From: Streptomyces sp. MNU76
GTDB lineage: Bacteria > Actinomycetota > Actinomycetes > Streptomycetales > Streptomycetaceae
Direction of reading: 5' to 3'
Assembly: GCF_020982545.1 (NCBI RefSeq)
Contig: NZ_JAJKLK010000026.1
Coordinates: 1-64,000 of the forward strand
Length of the DNA stretch: 64,000 nt
This document shows positions 17,289-26,100 of the stretch, piece by piece (position 1 is the first letter of the stretch; every line of letters starts with the position of its first letter). Made by a program: the position numbers and the translations under genes. Below the pieces are notes generated by a model. That model searched no databases and was not told where the DNA came from. It saw only the letters and a list, made by a program, of their open reading frames with translations.

Positions 17289-17298
17289 GGAGGCCCGC

Positions 17299-18792
17299 TC
17301 ACCTGCCGGCGAGCCGGTCCTCCGCCGCGCGCCAGGCCGCCGGGTCGCCCTGCGGCTCGTACCGCACCAGCGGCTGGGTGCGGGCGAGGAGTCGCCGCAT
17401 CGAGGCCCGGTCGCCGACCAGACCGTGGGTGCGGGCCTGGACGAGGACGTTGCCGAGGGCCGCCGCCTCCGCCGGCCCCGCCACCACCGGCAGCCGGCAG
17501 GCGTCGGCGGTGAGTTGGCAGAGCAGCGCGTTACGGGTGCCACCGCCCACGATGTGGACGACGTCGACGGGGTGGTCGGCCAGCGCCTGGGCCTCGGCGA
17601 CGGCCCGCCGGTGGGCGAGGGCCAGCGAGTCGAGGATGCACCGGGTGATCTCGGCGGGTGACTCCGGGACGGGCTGCCCCGACTCCCGGCACGCCTCGGC
17701 GATCCGCTCGGGCATCCGCCCGGGCGCGAGGAACGCCGAGTCCCCGGCGTCCACCACCGACCGCAACGCGGGCACCGTCGCGGCCTCCCGCAGCAGTTCG
17801 CCGAGATCCGGGTCCCCCCACTCCCGTACGCACTCCTGGAGCAGCCACAGCCCCATGATGTTCCGGAGGTAACGGACCGTGTCGTCGAGCCCCAGCTCAT
17901 TGGTGAAGTTGGCCGCCCGGCTCGCCTCGGTCAGCACCGGGGCCTGAAGCTCCAGGCCCGCCAGCGACCAGGTGCCGGTGCAGATGTACGCGAACCGTTC
18001 CCCGGTCGCCGGCACGGCCGCCACCGCCGAGGCGGTGTCGTGCGAGCCGACCGTCGTCACCGGGACCGGACCGGAGAGCCCCGTGGCCTGAAGCACCTCG
18101 GGCCGCAGCAGGCCCGCCGGATCACCGGGCCGCCGCAACGGTGCGAACAGGCCGAGGTCGATGCCGAGCCGATCCGCGACGTCCCGCGACCAGTCACGGG
18201 TCCGGGGGTCGATCAGCTGGGTGGTGGACGCGTTGGTCAGCTCGGTGCCCGGCTCCCCGGTCAGCCAGTACGTCAGCAGATCCGGGACGAGCAACAACCG
18301 CTCGGCATGGGCGAACTGCGCGGACGACCGGGCGGCGACCAACTGGTACAGCGTGTTGAACGGCGCGTACTGCAACCCGGTCGCCGCGTACAGCTCGGCG
18401 GCGGGCACGGTCGTCCACACCTTCTCCGCGACACCCTCGGTGCGGGCGTCCCGGTAGTGCACCGGATTGCCCAGCAGGGCACCGTCCGCGTCCAGCAGCC
18501 CGTAGTCGACGGCCCAGCTGTCGATGCCGACGGAGTCGACCCGTCCATCGCTGACGACACCGGCCGTCCTCAGTCCGTCCAGGACGCCCGCGTACAGCGA
18601 CAGCACGTCCCAGCGCAGCCCCTCGGGCGTTCGCACCGGCCGGTTCGGGAACCGGTGCGCCTCGACCAGCTCCAGCGAGTCCCGCCCCGCGCGGCCGACC
18701 ATGACACGCCCACTGGAGGCACCCAGGTCGACCGCCGCGTACGACTTCACGGCCCCGCTCGCCGGAGTCCCGCTCATGGCGTGCGTACTCAT
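17299..18792 (-). CDS. rhaB: Rhamnulokinase
   Basis: 497-residue FGGY-family carbohydrate kinase that phosphorylates L-rhamnulose to rhamnulose-1-phosphate. The N-terminal ATPase motif VDLGASSGRVMVG is at about 22-34. The substrate region GIDSWAVDYGLLD and the HYRDART segment are typical of rhamnulokinases. The second phosphate motif TVGSHDTASAV and the adenosine motif HIVGGGTRNALLCQL are present. The ATG at 18792 overlaps the stop of the preceding aldolase-dehydrogenase gene by four bases. Other in-frame ATGs lie at codons 5 and beyond. It is translationally coupled within the rhaI-rhaEW-rhaB run. Confidence 0.95.
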   Translation of the reverse strand: MSTHAMSGTPASGAVKSYAAVDLGASSGRVMVGRAGRDSLELVEAHRFPNRPVRTPEGLRWDVLSLYAGVLDGLRTAGVVSDGRVDSVGIDSWAVDYGLLDADGALLGNPVHYRDARTEGVAEKVWTTVPAAELYAATGLQYAPFNTLYQLVAARSSAQFAHAERLLLVPDLLTYWLTGEPGTELTNASTTQLIDPRTRDWSRDVADRLGIDLGLFAPLRRPGDPAGLLRPEVLQATGLSGPVPVTTVGSHDTASAVAAVPATGERFAYICTGTWSLAGLELQAPVLTEASRAANFTNELGLDDTVRYLRNIMGLWLLQECVREWGDPDLGELLREAATVPALRSVVDAGDSAFLAPGRMPERIAEACRESGQPVPESPAEITRCILDSLALAHRRAVAEAQALADHPVDVVHIVGGGTRNALLCQLTADACRLPVVAGPAEAAALGNVLVQARTHGLVGDRASMRRLLARTQPLVRYEPQGDPAAWRAAEDRLAGR

Positions 18793-20828
18793 CGGAGGAA
18801 GGCGGCGGCCACGCCGGCGTCGACCGGGACATGCAGCCCGGTGGTGTGTGTCAGCTCCCCGCCGGTCAGCGCGAACACCGCGTTCGCCACGTGCTCCGGC
18901 AGCACCTCGCGCTTGAGGATGGTCCGCTGGGCGTAGAACTCGCCGAGCTTCTCCTCCTCGATGCCGTAGGTCGCCGCGCGCTGGGCACCCCAGCCGGCCG
19001 CGAAGATCCCCGAACCCCGCACCACACCGTCGGGGTTGACCCCGTTGACGCGGATGCCGTGCTCACCCAGCTCGGCCGCGAGCAACCGCACCTGGTGCGC
19101 CTGGTCGGCCTTGGTCGCGGAGTAGGCGATGTTGTTGGGGCCGGCGAAGACGGCGTTCTTGGAGGCGATGTAGACGATGTCGCCGCCCAGACCCTGCGCG
19201 ATCATCACCCGCGCCGCCTCGCGCGACACCAGGAACGACCCGCGGGCCATGATGTCGTGCTGCAGGTCCCAGTCCTTGGCCGACGTCTCCAGCAGCGGCT
19301 TGGAGATCGAGATGCCCGCGTTGTTGACGACGAGATCGACACCGCCGAAGGCCAGCGCGGCGGCCTTGAAGGCCTCCCCGATCTGCCTCTCGTCCGTCAC
19401 GTCGACGGTCACGGCGACGGCCTTGTCCGCCCCGCCCAGCTCCTCGGCGACGGCGGCGGCGTTCTCGGCGTTGAGATCGGCGACGACCACACACGCGCCC
19501 TCGGCCACGAGCCGGTGGGCGATCGCCTTGCCGATCCCGCTGCCCGCACCGGTCACCAGCGCCACCCGGGTCGCCAGCGGCTTCGGCTTCGGCATGCGCT
19601 GGAGCTTGGCCTCCTCCAGCGCCCAGTACTCGATGCGGAACTTCTCCGACTCCTCGATCGGCGCGTACGTCGACACCGCCTCGGCGCCCCGCATCACGTT
19701 GATCGCGTTGATGTAGAACTCGCCGGCCACCCGTGCCGTCTGCTTGTCCTTGCCGAAGCTGAACATGCCCACGCCCGGGATCAGCACGATCGCGGGGTCG
19801 GCGCCGCGCATCGCGGGGGAGTCGGGCTCGGCGTGCCGCTGGTAGTAGGCGGCGTACTCCTCGCGGTACTCGGCGTGCAGTTCCTTCAGCCGGGCGATCG
19901 CCGCGTCGAGGTCGGCGCTCGGCGGAAGGTCCAGCACGAGCGGGCGGACCTTGGTCCGCAGGAAGTGGTCGGGGCAGGAGGTGCCCAGGGCGGCGAGGCG
20001 GGGGTGCTCGGCGGCGGCCAGGAAGTCGAGGACGACCTCGGAGTCGTCGAAGTGCCCGACCTGAGGCTTGTCCTGCGAGGCGATGGCCCGGATGTGCGGG
20101 GCGAGGGCCGCGGCCCGCTCCCGGCGCTCCGCGCCGTCCAGCGCGGTGTACCCCTCGACGACGGGCCCGAACGGCTCGGCCTTCCCCTTCTCTTCCAGGA
20201 ACCGCTCGGCCGTGCGAATGATGTGCAGCGAGTTCTTCTCGCACTCCTCGGCGGTGTCGCCCCAGGCGGTGATCCCGTGCCCGCCGAGCACACAGCCGAT
20301 GGCCCCCGGGTTCTCCCGCTTCACGGCGGCGATGTCCAGACCCAGCTGGAACCCGGGCCGCCGCCACGGCACCCACACCACGCTGTCCCCGAAACACTCG
20401 GCGGTCAGCTTCTCCCCGTCGGCCGCGCAGGCCAGCGCGATCCCGGAGTCGGGATGCAGGTGATCCACGTGGGCCGCGTCCACCAGCCCGTGCATCGCGG
20501 TGTCGATCGACGGCGCCGCACCGCCCTTGCCGTGCAGGCAGTAGTCGAACGCGGCCACCATCTCGTCCTCGCGGTCGACCCCCGGGTAGACGTCGACGAG
20601 CGCCCGCATCCGGTCCAGCCGCAGCACGGCGAGCCCGGCCTCGGTCAGCGTGCCCAGGTCGCCCCCGGACCCCTTCACCCACATCAGCTCCACGTCACCG
20701 CCGGTGACGGGATCGGTGTCGGTCCCCTTGGCGGACGCGTTGCCACCGGCGTAGTTGGTGTTCCGCGGATCGGCACCAAGCCGCCGGGACCGGGCGAGCA
20801 GAGCTGCGGCTTCGGGATGGGTTGCCAT
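18789..20828 (-). CDS. rhaEW: Bifunctional rhamnulose-1-phosphate aldolase / lactaldehyde dehydrogenase
   Basis: 679-residue fusion. Residues 1-about 400 form a class II aldolase/adducin domain with the zinc motif HVDHLHPDSG. Residues about 425-679 form an SDR with VTGAGSGIGKAIA, NNAGIS and catalytic YSATK. The aldolase cleaves rhamnulose-1-phosphate to dihydroxyacetone phosphate and L-lactaldehyde. The SDR half oxidises the lactaldehyde to L-lactate, so the reactive aldehyde need not leave the protein. Such fusions are typical of actinobacteria and bacilli. It lies between rhaI and rhaB; a 191-bp gap containing a hairpin repeat separates it from rhaI. Confidence 0.93.
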   Translation of the reverse strand: MATHPEAAALLARSRRLGADPRNTNYAGGNASAKGTDTDPVTGGDVELMWVKGSGGDLGTLTEAGLAVLRLDRMRALVDVYPGVDREDEMVAAFDYCLHGKGGAAPSIDTAMHGLVDAAHVDHLHPDSGIALACAADGEKLTAECFGDSVVWVPWRRPGFQLGLDIAAVKRENPGAIGCVLGGHGITAWGDTAEECEKNSLHIIRTAERFLEEKGKAEPFGPVVEGYTALDGAERRERAAALAPHIRAIASQDKPQVGHFDDSEVVLDFLAAAEHPRLAALGTSCPDHFLRTKVRPLVLDLPPSADLDAAIARLKELHAEYREEYAAYYQRHAEPDSPAMRGADPAIVLIPGVGMFSFGKDKQTARVAGEFYINAINVMRGAEAVSTYAPIEESEKFRIEYWALEEAKLQRMPKPKPLATRVALVTGAGSGIGKAIAHRLVAEGACVVVADLNAENAAAVAEELGGADKAVAVTVDVTDERQIGEAFKAAALAFGGVDLVVNNAGISISKPLLETSAKDWDLQHDIMARGSFLVSREAARVMIAQGLGGDIVYIASKNAVFAGPNNIAYSATKADQAHQVRLLAAELGEHGIRVNGVNPDGVVRGSGIFAAGWGAQRAATYGIEEEKLGEFYAQRTILKREVLPEHVANAVFALTGGELTHTTGLHVPVDAGVAAAFLR

Positions 20829-20917
20829 GTGCGATCAATCCTTACGGTGAGATTGGGTAGGGGGTTCAGCTCGGGGGTCGGGGGCGCGTTGCCGAGTGCA
20901 GGTGGGGTGGGGCTTCT

Positions 20918-20961
20918 CGCGCGGTTCCCCGCGCCTGGCAGAGGGCGCGGGGAACCGCGCG
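20918..20961. repeat. Dispersed GC-rich hairpin repeat, copy 1
   Basis: Perfect 18-bp inverted repeat (20918-20935 with 20944-20961, core GCGCGGTTCCCCGCGCC) with an 8-base loop. It belongs to a Streptomyces intergenic repeat type containing GGCGCGGGGAAC. Related copies lie near 46280 and 59105. Located between rhaI and the aldolase gene, it could attenuate transcription or protect the 3' end of the rhaI message. The rest of the 191-bp gap shows no gene. Confidence 0.75.
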
Positions 20962-21019
20962 CGAACCAACCCGCAGCCCGCATCCGACGGAACTCGGCAG
21001 ACGAAGCGCGGCATCGGCT

Positions 21020-22195
21020 TCAGCTCGGCGCAGCGATCACGCTCCCCACCCGCCTGCTCCCACCGACCCGCTCCTCGACGATCTTCGACGCCCACCCGGA
21101 CCGCCGGTACGCCCCCAGAGGATCGGGATCCAACCCCATCTCCTCCCGCACTTCACGAAGCAACGGCCGTACATCCGTGTTGTACGCGTCCATCACGACC
21201 GCATTCGCCTCCAGCACATCCCCCTCCCGCTGAGCAACAGCAAGGGCCCCCCGGTCCACCAGGAGCGCCTTCGCCGTGGCCTCCTGCACGTTCATCACCG
21301 AGCGGATGATCGCGGGGATCTTCGCCTCGATGTTGTGGCACTGGTCGAGCATGAACGCGACCTCGGGAGTGAACCCGCCCCCACGCACGACCTCGTACAT
21401 GATCCGGAACAGCTGGAACGGGTCCGCGGCGCCCACCATCAGGTCGTCGTCGGCGTAGAACCGCGAGTTGAAGTCGAACGCGCCGAGCTTCCCCTCGCGC
21501 AGCAGCGTGGCCACGATGAACTCGATGTTGGTCCCCGGCGCGTGGTGGCCCGTGTCGACCACGACCTGCGCCTTCGGCCCGAGCTTGAGGCAGTGGGCGT
21601 AGGCGGTGCCCCAGTCCGGCACATCGGTCGTGTAGAACGCGGGCTCGAAGAACTTGTACTCCAGCAGCATCCGCTGGTCGTCGCCGAGCCGCTCGTAGAC
21701 CTCGGCGAGCCCCTCGGCCAGCCGGTCCTGGCGTCCGCGGATGTCGTCCTGGCCGGGATAGTTCGTCCCGTCCGCGAACCACAGCTTCAGATCGCGCGAC
21801 CCGGTCGCGTCCATGATGTCGACGCACTCCAGCAGGTGGTCGACGGCCTTGCGGCGGATCGCCGCGTCCGGGTGGCAGATGCTGCCCAGCTTGTAGTCGT
21901 CGTCCTGGAAGGTGTTGGAGTTGATGGCGCCCAGCTTCACGCCGCGCTCCTGCGCGTGCTTCGCCAGCGCCGCATAGTCCTCGACCTTGTCCCAGGGGAT
22001 GTGCAGCGCCACGGTCGGTGCCACGCCGGTGAACTCGTGGACCTTGCCGGCGTCGTCCAGCTTCTCCCAGGGATTGCGGGGGACACCCGCCTGGGCGAAC
22101 ACCTTGAAGCGGGTTCCGGAGTTTCCGTACGCCCACGACGGCGTCTCGACGGCCTGTGTCTTGAGGGCGGCCTTCACCGCGGCGAGCTCGGTCAC
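21020..22195 (-). CDS. rhaI: L-rhamnose isomerase
   Basis: 391-residue TIM-barrel sugar isomerase of the RhaI (Pseudomonas-like) branch. It converts L-rhamnose to L-rhamnulose with divalent metals. Visible motifs are SWAYGNSGTRFKVF near the start, KLWFADGTNYPGQ, MLLEYKFFEPAFY (metal Glu), VVDTGHHAPGTNIEF (metal Asp/His) and the late FMLDQCHNIEAKIP. It is first in the leftward run and faces the transporter operon; a LacI-type operator lies 28 bases before its start. Confidence 0.94.
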   Translation of the reverse strand: MTELAAVKAALKTQAVETPSWAYGNSGTRFKVFAQAGVPRNPWEKLDDAGKVHEFTGVAPTVALHIPWDKVEDYAALAKHAQERGVKLGAINSNTFQDDDYKLGSICHPDAAIRRKAVDHLLECVDIMDATGSRDLKLWFADGTNYPGQDDIRGRQDRLAEGLAEVYERLGDDQRMLLEYKFFEPAFYTTDVPDWGTAYAHCLKLGPKAQVVVDTGHHAPGTNIEFIVATLLREGKLGAFDFNSRFYADDDLMVGAADPFQLFRIMYEVVRGGGFTPEVAFMLDQCHNIEAKIPAIIRSVMNVQEATAKALLVDRGALAVAQREGDVLEANAVVMDAYNTDVRPLLREVREEMGLDPDPLGAYRRSGWASKIVEERVGGSRRVGSVIAAPS

Positions 22196-22222
22196 GTCAG
22201 GGCTCCTACCGGCTTTGTTGTC

Positions 22223-22234
22223 TGAAACGATTCA
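22223..22234. promoter_or_regulatory. LacI-type operator near rhaI
   Basis: TGAAACGATTCA, one base from the generic LacI-family consensus TGAAACGTTTCA, lies 28 bases upstream of the rhaI ATG. It is a likely site for the LacI protein encoded at 29 kb, with rhamnose or rhamnulose as the inferred inducer. Confidence 0.65.
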
Positions 22235-22317
22235 GCACCGGAAACTATGAGTGGCTCGCCGGACTGTCAACCCCTCAGGTCAATACCGTTCTCCGTGACC
22301 GGGTTGTGACCTCTTCT

Positions 22318-22334
22318 GTCGAAAGAATTTCGAC
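22318..22334. promoter_or_regulatory. 17-bp palindrome in the divergent rhamnose promoter
   Basis: GTCGAAAGAATTTCGAC has perfect 7-base arms around a 3-base centre. It lies ten bases upstream of the transporter -35 element. It is unlike the two TGAAA...TTTCA sites, so a second regulator (activator position) is possible. Confidence 0.5.
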
Positions 22335-22343
22335 CGGAACCCA

Positions 22344-22399
22344 TTGACGCGACCTGCGTGTGGTGCCTAACGTCCCGGCAACCTAGTTGAAACCTTTCA
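22344..22399 (+). promoter_or_regulatory. Transporter operon promoter with LacI-type operator
   Basis: A -35 TTGACG (22344-22349) and a -10 TAACGT (22368-22373) are 18 bases apart. The operator TGAAACCTTTCA (22388-22399) falls about eight bases after the predicted start of transcription, a repressor position. It precedes the ATG at 22454. Confidence 0.6.
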
Positions 22400-22453
22400 C
22401 GACGCCCTGGCACAGCCCCTCAGCCAGCCACAGGCCGTCGTCGAGGAGCCCCC

Positions 22454-23971
22454 ATGACCCACCCGTCCGACACGGGTCCGGCCCCCGTTCTCGCGCTGAA
22501 GGGCGTTTCCAAGTCCTTCGGCGCCGTACGCGCCCTGCGGGACGTGTCCCTCGAACTGTTCCCGGGCGAGGTGCACGCACTCGCCGGGGAGAACGGCGCG
22601 GGCAAGTCGACCCTGATCAAGAGCCTCGCCGGGGTGCACCGACCGGACTCCGGCCAGGTGCTCCTCGACGGCGAGCCCACCGTCTTCCACGGCCCTGCCG
22701 ACGCACGGGACGCGGGCATCGCCGTCATCTACCAGGAGCCCACGCTCTTCCCCGACCTCTCGATCGCCGAGAACATCTTCATGGGCCGCCAGCCGCGGCG
22801 CGCCTTCGGCCGCATCGACCACAAGGCCACCCATGCGGCCACCCTGGCGCTGATGCAACGGCTCGGTGTCGAGCTCGACCCCGACCGCCCCGCGCGCGGC
22901 CTGTCCATCGCCGACCAGCAGATCGTCGAGATCGCCAAGGCGCTCTCCTTCGACGCCCGCGTCCTGATCATGGACGAGCCGACGGCGGCCCTCACCGGCA
23001 GCGAGGTGGCCCGGCTCTTCGGTGTCGTCCGCACCCTGCGCGAGCAGGGCTCCGCCGTCCTCTTCATCTCCCACCGTCTGGAGGAGATCTTCCAGATCTG
23101 CCAGCGCGTGACGACCCTGCGCGACGGCGCCTGGATCTCCAGCGAACCACTCGACGGCATGACCGAGGACGACCTGGTCCGCCGCATGGTCGGCCGCGAC
23201 CTGGACGAGCTCTACCCCAAGCAGGAGGTCGAGCCGGGCGAAGTCGCGCTGAGCGTGCGCCGGCTGACCCGCGAGGGCGTCTTCACCGATGTCTCCTTCG
23301 AGGTCCGCCGGGGCGAGATCGTCGGCCTGGCCGGCCTCGTCGGCGCCGGCCGTACGGAGGTCGCACGGGCCGTCTTCGGCATCGACCGCTGGGACGCCGG
23401 CGAGGTCGACATCGACGGCAAGGCGCTCACCAACGGCGCCCCCTCCACCGCCATGGCCGCCGGGCTCGCCCTGGTCCCCGAGGACCGCCGCGCCCAGGGC
23501 CTGGTGATGGACATGTCCATCGAGCGCAACATCGGCCTCACCGGACTCCGTACGACCGTCAGGGCGGGCCTGATGGACCGGGGCGCCGAGCGCAGCCGTT
23601 CCCTCGACTGGGCGGTCAAGCTCCAGGTCAAGTACGCCCGGATCGCCGACACCGTCAACACCCTGTCCGGCGGCAACCAGCAGAAGGTCGTCCTCGCCAA
23701 GTGGCTCGCCACCGGCCCCAAGGTACTGATCGTCGACGAGCCCACCCGGGGCATCGACGTCGGCACCAAGGCCGAAGTGCACCGCCTGCTCAGCGAGTTG
23801 GCCGCCGACGGCGTGGCCGTGCTGATGATCTCCTCCGACCTGCCCGAGATCCTCGGTATGGCCGACCGCGTGCTCGTGATGCACGAGGGCCGGCTCACCG
23901 CCGAGATCCCTCGCTCCGAAGCCACCGAGGAATCCGTGATGGCCGCAGCCACCGGGAGGGCCGCCGCATGA
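22454..23971 (+). CDS. rhaT: Rhamnose ABC importer ATPase (RbsA/RhaT type)
   Basis: 505 residues with two fused nucleotide-binding domains, as in all ribose-family importers. First domain: Walker A GENGAGKST (45-53), LSIADQQIVEIAKAL and LIMDEPTAAL. Second domain: degenerate Walker A GLVGAGRTE, LSGGNQQKVVLAKWL and LIVDEPTRGIDVGTKAE. It energises L-rhamnose uptake with the two permeases and the lipoprotein downstream. Its TGA overlaps the next ATG by four bases. Rhamnose specificity is inferred from the neighbours, not the ATPase itself. Confidence 0.92.
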   Translation: MTHPSDTGPAPVLALKGVSKSFGAVRALRDVSLELFPGEVHALAGENGAGKSTLIKSLAGVHRPDSGQVLLDGEPTVFHGPADARDAGIAVIYQEPTLFPDLSIAENIFMGRQPRRAFGRIDHKATHAATLALMQRLGVELDPDRPARGLSIADQQIVEIAKALSFDARVLIMDEPTAALTGSEVARLFGVVRTLREQGSAVLFISHRLEEIFQICQRVTTLRDGAWISSEPLDGMTEDDLVRRMVGRDLDELYPKQEVEPGEVALSVRRLTREGVFTDVSFEVRRGEIVGLAGLVGAGRTEVARAVFGIDRWDAGEVDIDGKALTNGAPSTAMAAGLALVPEDRRAQGLVMDMSIERNIGLTGLRTTVRAGLMDRGAERSRSLDWAVKLQVKYARIADTVNTLSGGNQQKVVLAKWLATGPKVLIVDEPTRGIDVGTKAEVHRLLSELAADGVAVLMISSDLPEILGMADRVLVMHEGRLTAEIPRSEATEESVMAAATGRAAA

Positions 23972-25008
23972 CGGTGACCACCCCTCAGAACACCCCCGTC
24001 GCCGAGGTGCCCAAGTCCAGCGGCACCCGGCTCGTGGACCGCGTCTTCAAGATGCGCGAACTCGCCATCCTGGTCGTCTTCCTGGTGATGATCGTCGTCA
24101 CCCAGCTGGGCAACAGCGAGTTCCTCACCGAGCAGGGCATCAAGGACCTGCTGCTCAACGCGACCATCCTGGTGCTGGTCGCCGTCGGCCAGTCACTGGT
24201 CGTCATCACCCGCAACGTCGACCTGTCGGTCGGCTCCACCCTCGGCATCAGCGCCTTCGCCGCCGGTATCTACCTTCAGGGCGGCGGCAACGCGTTCGTG
24301 GCCGTGCTCCTGGCGGTCCTGATGGGCGTCGGCTTCGGCCTGCTGAACGGACTGCTCGTCAGCCTCGGCCAGGTGCCCGCCCTCGTCGTCACCCTCGGCA
24401 CGCTCTACATCATCCGCGGCATCGACTCCATCTGGGTCGGCTCCCGGCAGATCGTCGCCGCCGGACTCCCGGACGGGTTCATCGACTTCGGCTCCGGCGG
24501 CATCTACGCCGTGCCCTACCTCGCCCTGATCGCAGTGGCGGTGCTGGTGGCCACGGCGTACTACCTGAAGCACTTCGGCAGCGGCCGCGAGCTCTACGCG
24601 CTCGGCTCCAACCCGGAGGCCGCCCGCCTCGCCGGCATCCCGGTCCGCAAGCGGATCCTGGTCGCCTACACCTTCTGCGGCGCCCTCGCCGGCCTCGCCG
24701 GCGCGCTCTACCTGGCCCGCTTCGGCAACGTCGACTCCAGCACGGGAAACGGCTACGAGCTCACCGTCGTCAGCGCCGTCGTGGTCGGTGGTGTGGTCTT
24801 CACCGGCGGCTCCGGCAGCGTCTACGGCGCGGCGCTCGGCGCCCTGCTGCTGACCTCCATCAACAGCGTGCTGCCCGCCCTCGGCGTCAGCTCGGTGTGG
24901 GTGCTCGCGATCAACGGCATCCTGCTCATCCTCGCCATCGCCGTGGACCGCGTGGTCGCGGTCCGGGTGGCGACCGCCCTGAAGAAGAGGAACGCCCGCC
25001 ATGGCTGA
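23968..25008 (+). CDS. rhaP: Rhamnose ABC importer permease 1
   Basis: 346-residue polytopic permease of the ribose/BPD_transp_2 family with about ten hydrophobic segments. Family motif RNVDLSVGSTLGISAFAAG and the cytoplasmic coupling loop ALGSNPEAARLAGIPV are present. The ATG at 23968 overlaps the ATPase stop; its 3' end overlaps permease 2 by eight bases. With permease 2 it forms the channel for the sugar. Confidence 0.92.
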   Translation: MTVTTPQNTPVAEVPKSSGTRLVDRVFKMRELAILVVFLVMIVVTQLGNSEFLTEQGIKDLLLNATILVLVAVGQSLVVITRNVDLSVGSTLGISAFAAGIYLQGGGNAFVAVLLAVLMGVGFGLLNGLLVSLGQVPALVVTLGTLYIIRGIDSIWVGSRQIVAAGLPDGFIDFGSGGIYAVPYLALIAVAVLVATAYYLKHFGSGRELYALGSNPEAARLAGIPVRKRILVAYTFCGALAGLAGALYLARFGNVDSSTGNGYELTVVSAVVVGGVVFTGGSGSVYGAALGALLLTSINSVLPALGVSSVWVLAINGILLILAIAVDRVVAVRVATALKKRNARHG

Positions 25009-26032
25009 CTCCACGCTGTCGCGTGCTGTGCGCTGGTCCGCCTTGAAAAGGTGGGATTCCGCCGTCGGCGCCCTTCTCATCGTCGTGCTCCTGCTGTCCT
25101 TCAGCACCGTCGACGGCTTCGGCAACGCGCTCAACCTGTCCTTCCTCATCGGCAACACCCTGCCGATCGCGCTGGTCGCCCTCCCGATGACCCTCCTCGT
25201 GGTCTCCGGCGAGATCGACCTGTCGGTCGCCTCCACCGCCGGTCTCTCCGGCGCGGTGATGGGCGCCCTGTGGAACCAGGGCATGACCATCGAGACGATC
25301 ATCCCGATCTGTCTGGCCCTCGGTGTGGTCTGCGGACTGATCAACGGCCTGCTGGTCACCAGGCTCGGCCTGTCCTCCCTCGCCGTCACCATCGGCACCC
25401 TCGCCGCCTACCGGGGCATCGCGCAGATCGTCCTCGGCTCCGACGCGGTCACCGACTTCCCCACCCAGTACCTGGACTTCGCGGCCGGCCGGATCGGTGA
25501 CAGCTTCGTCCCGCAGGCCTTCATCCCCTTCCTGGTCCTGCTCGTGATCGCCGTGATCGCCCTGCACGCCACCCCCTTCGGCCGCTCGGTCTTCGCGACC
25601 GGAGCGAGCGAGGAGGCCGCCCGGTTCGCCGGCATCCGGGTCAAACGGCAGAAGCTGATCCTCTTCACGGTGACCGGTCTGATGGCCTCCCTCACCGGCA
25701 TCTTCTGGGCCCTGCACTACGCCAGCGCCCGCTACGACAACGCCACCGGCCTCGAACTCTCGGTCGTCGCCGCCGTACTGCTCGGCGGTATCGACTTCGA
25801 CGGCGGCAAGGGAACGCTCGGCGGCGCGATCGCCGGCGTGTTCCTGCTCGGCACCCTGCAGAACGTCATGAGCCTCCAGGACGTCTCCGCCCAGTCGCAG
25901 ATCGTCGTCACCGGCGTCCTGCTCGTCCTCTCCGTGCTCGGCCCCCGGGTCGCACGCCAGATCTCCGTCGCCAGGGCCGGCCGCAGAGCCGCCTCGGTGC
26001 CGGCCACGAAGGCGCCCACACCAGCCCCGTGA
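25001..26032 (+). CDS. rhaQ: Rhamnose ABC importer permease 2
   Basis: 343 residues, homologous to the preceding permease: SGEIDLSVASTAGLSGAVMG near residue 75 and the coupling loop ATGASEEAARFAGIRV near 205. About ten membrane spans. It starts inside the last codons of permease 1. The C-terminal RAGRRAASVPATKAPTPAP tail is cytoplasmic and low complexity. Confidence 0.92.
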   Translation: MADSTLSRAVRWSALKRWDSAVGALLIVVLLLSFSTVDGFGNALNLSFLIGNTLPIALVALPMTLLVVSGEIDLSVASTAGLSGAVMGALWNQGMTIETIIPICLALGVVCGLINGLLVTRLGLSSLAVTIGTLAAYRGIAQIVLGSDAVTDFPTQYLDFAAGRIGDSFVPQAFIPFLVLLVIAVIALHATPFGRSVFATGASEEAARFAGIRVKRQKLILFTVTGLMASLTGIFWALHYASARYDNATGLELSVVAAVLLGGIDFDGGKGTLGGAIAGVFLLGTLQNVMSLQDVSAQSQIVVTGVLLVLSVLGPRVARQISVARAGRRAASVPATKAPTPAP

Positions 26033-26100
26033 ACGGCTGGACCCCCACCGCCGACTCCGTACCGCCCAACCGACCGCCCCTCAGTATCAAAGGAACTCCC

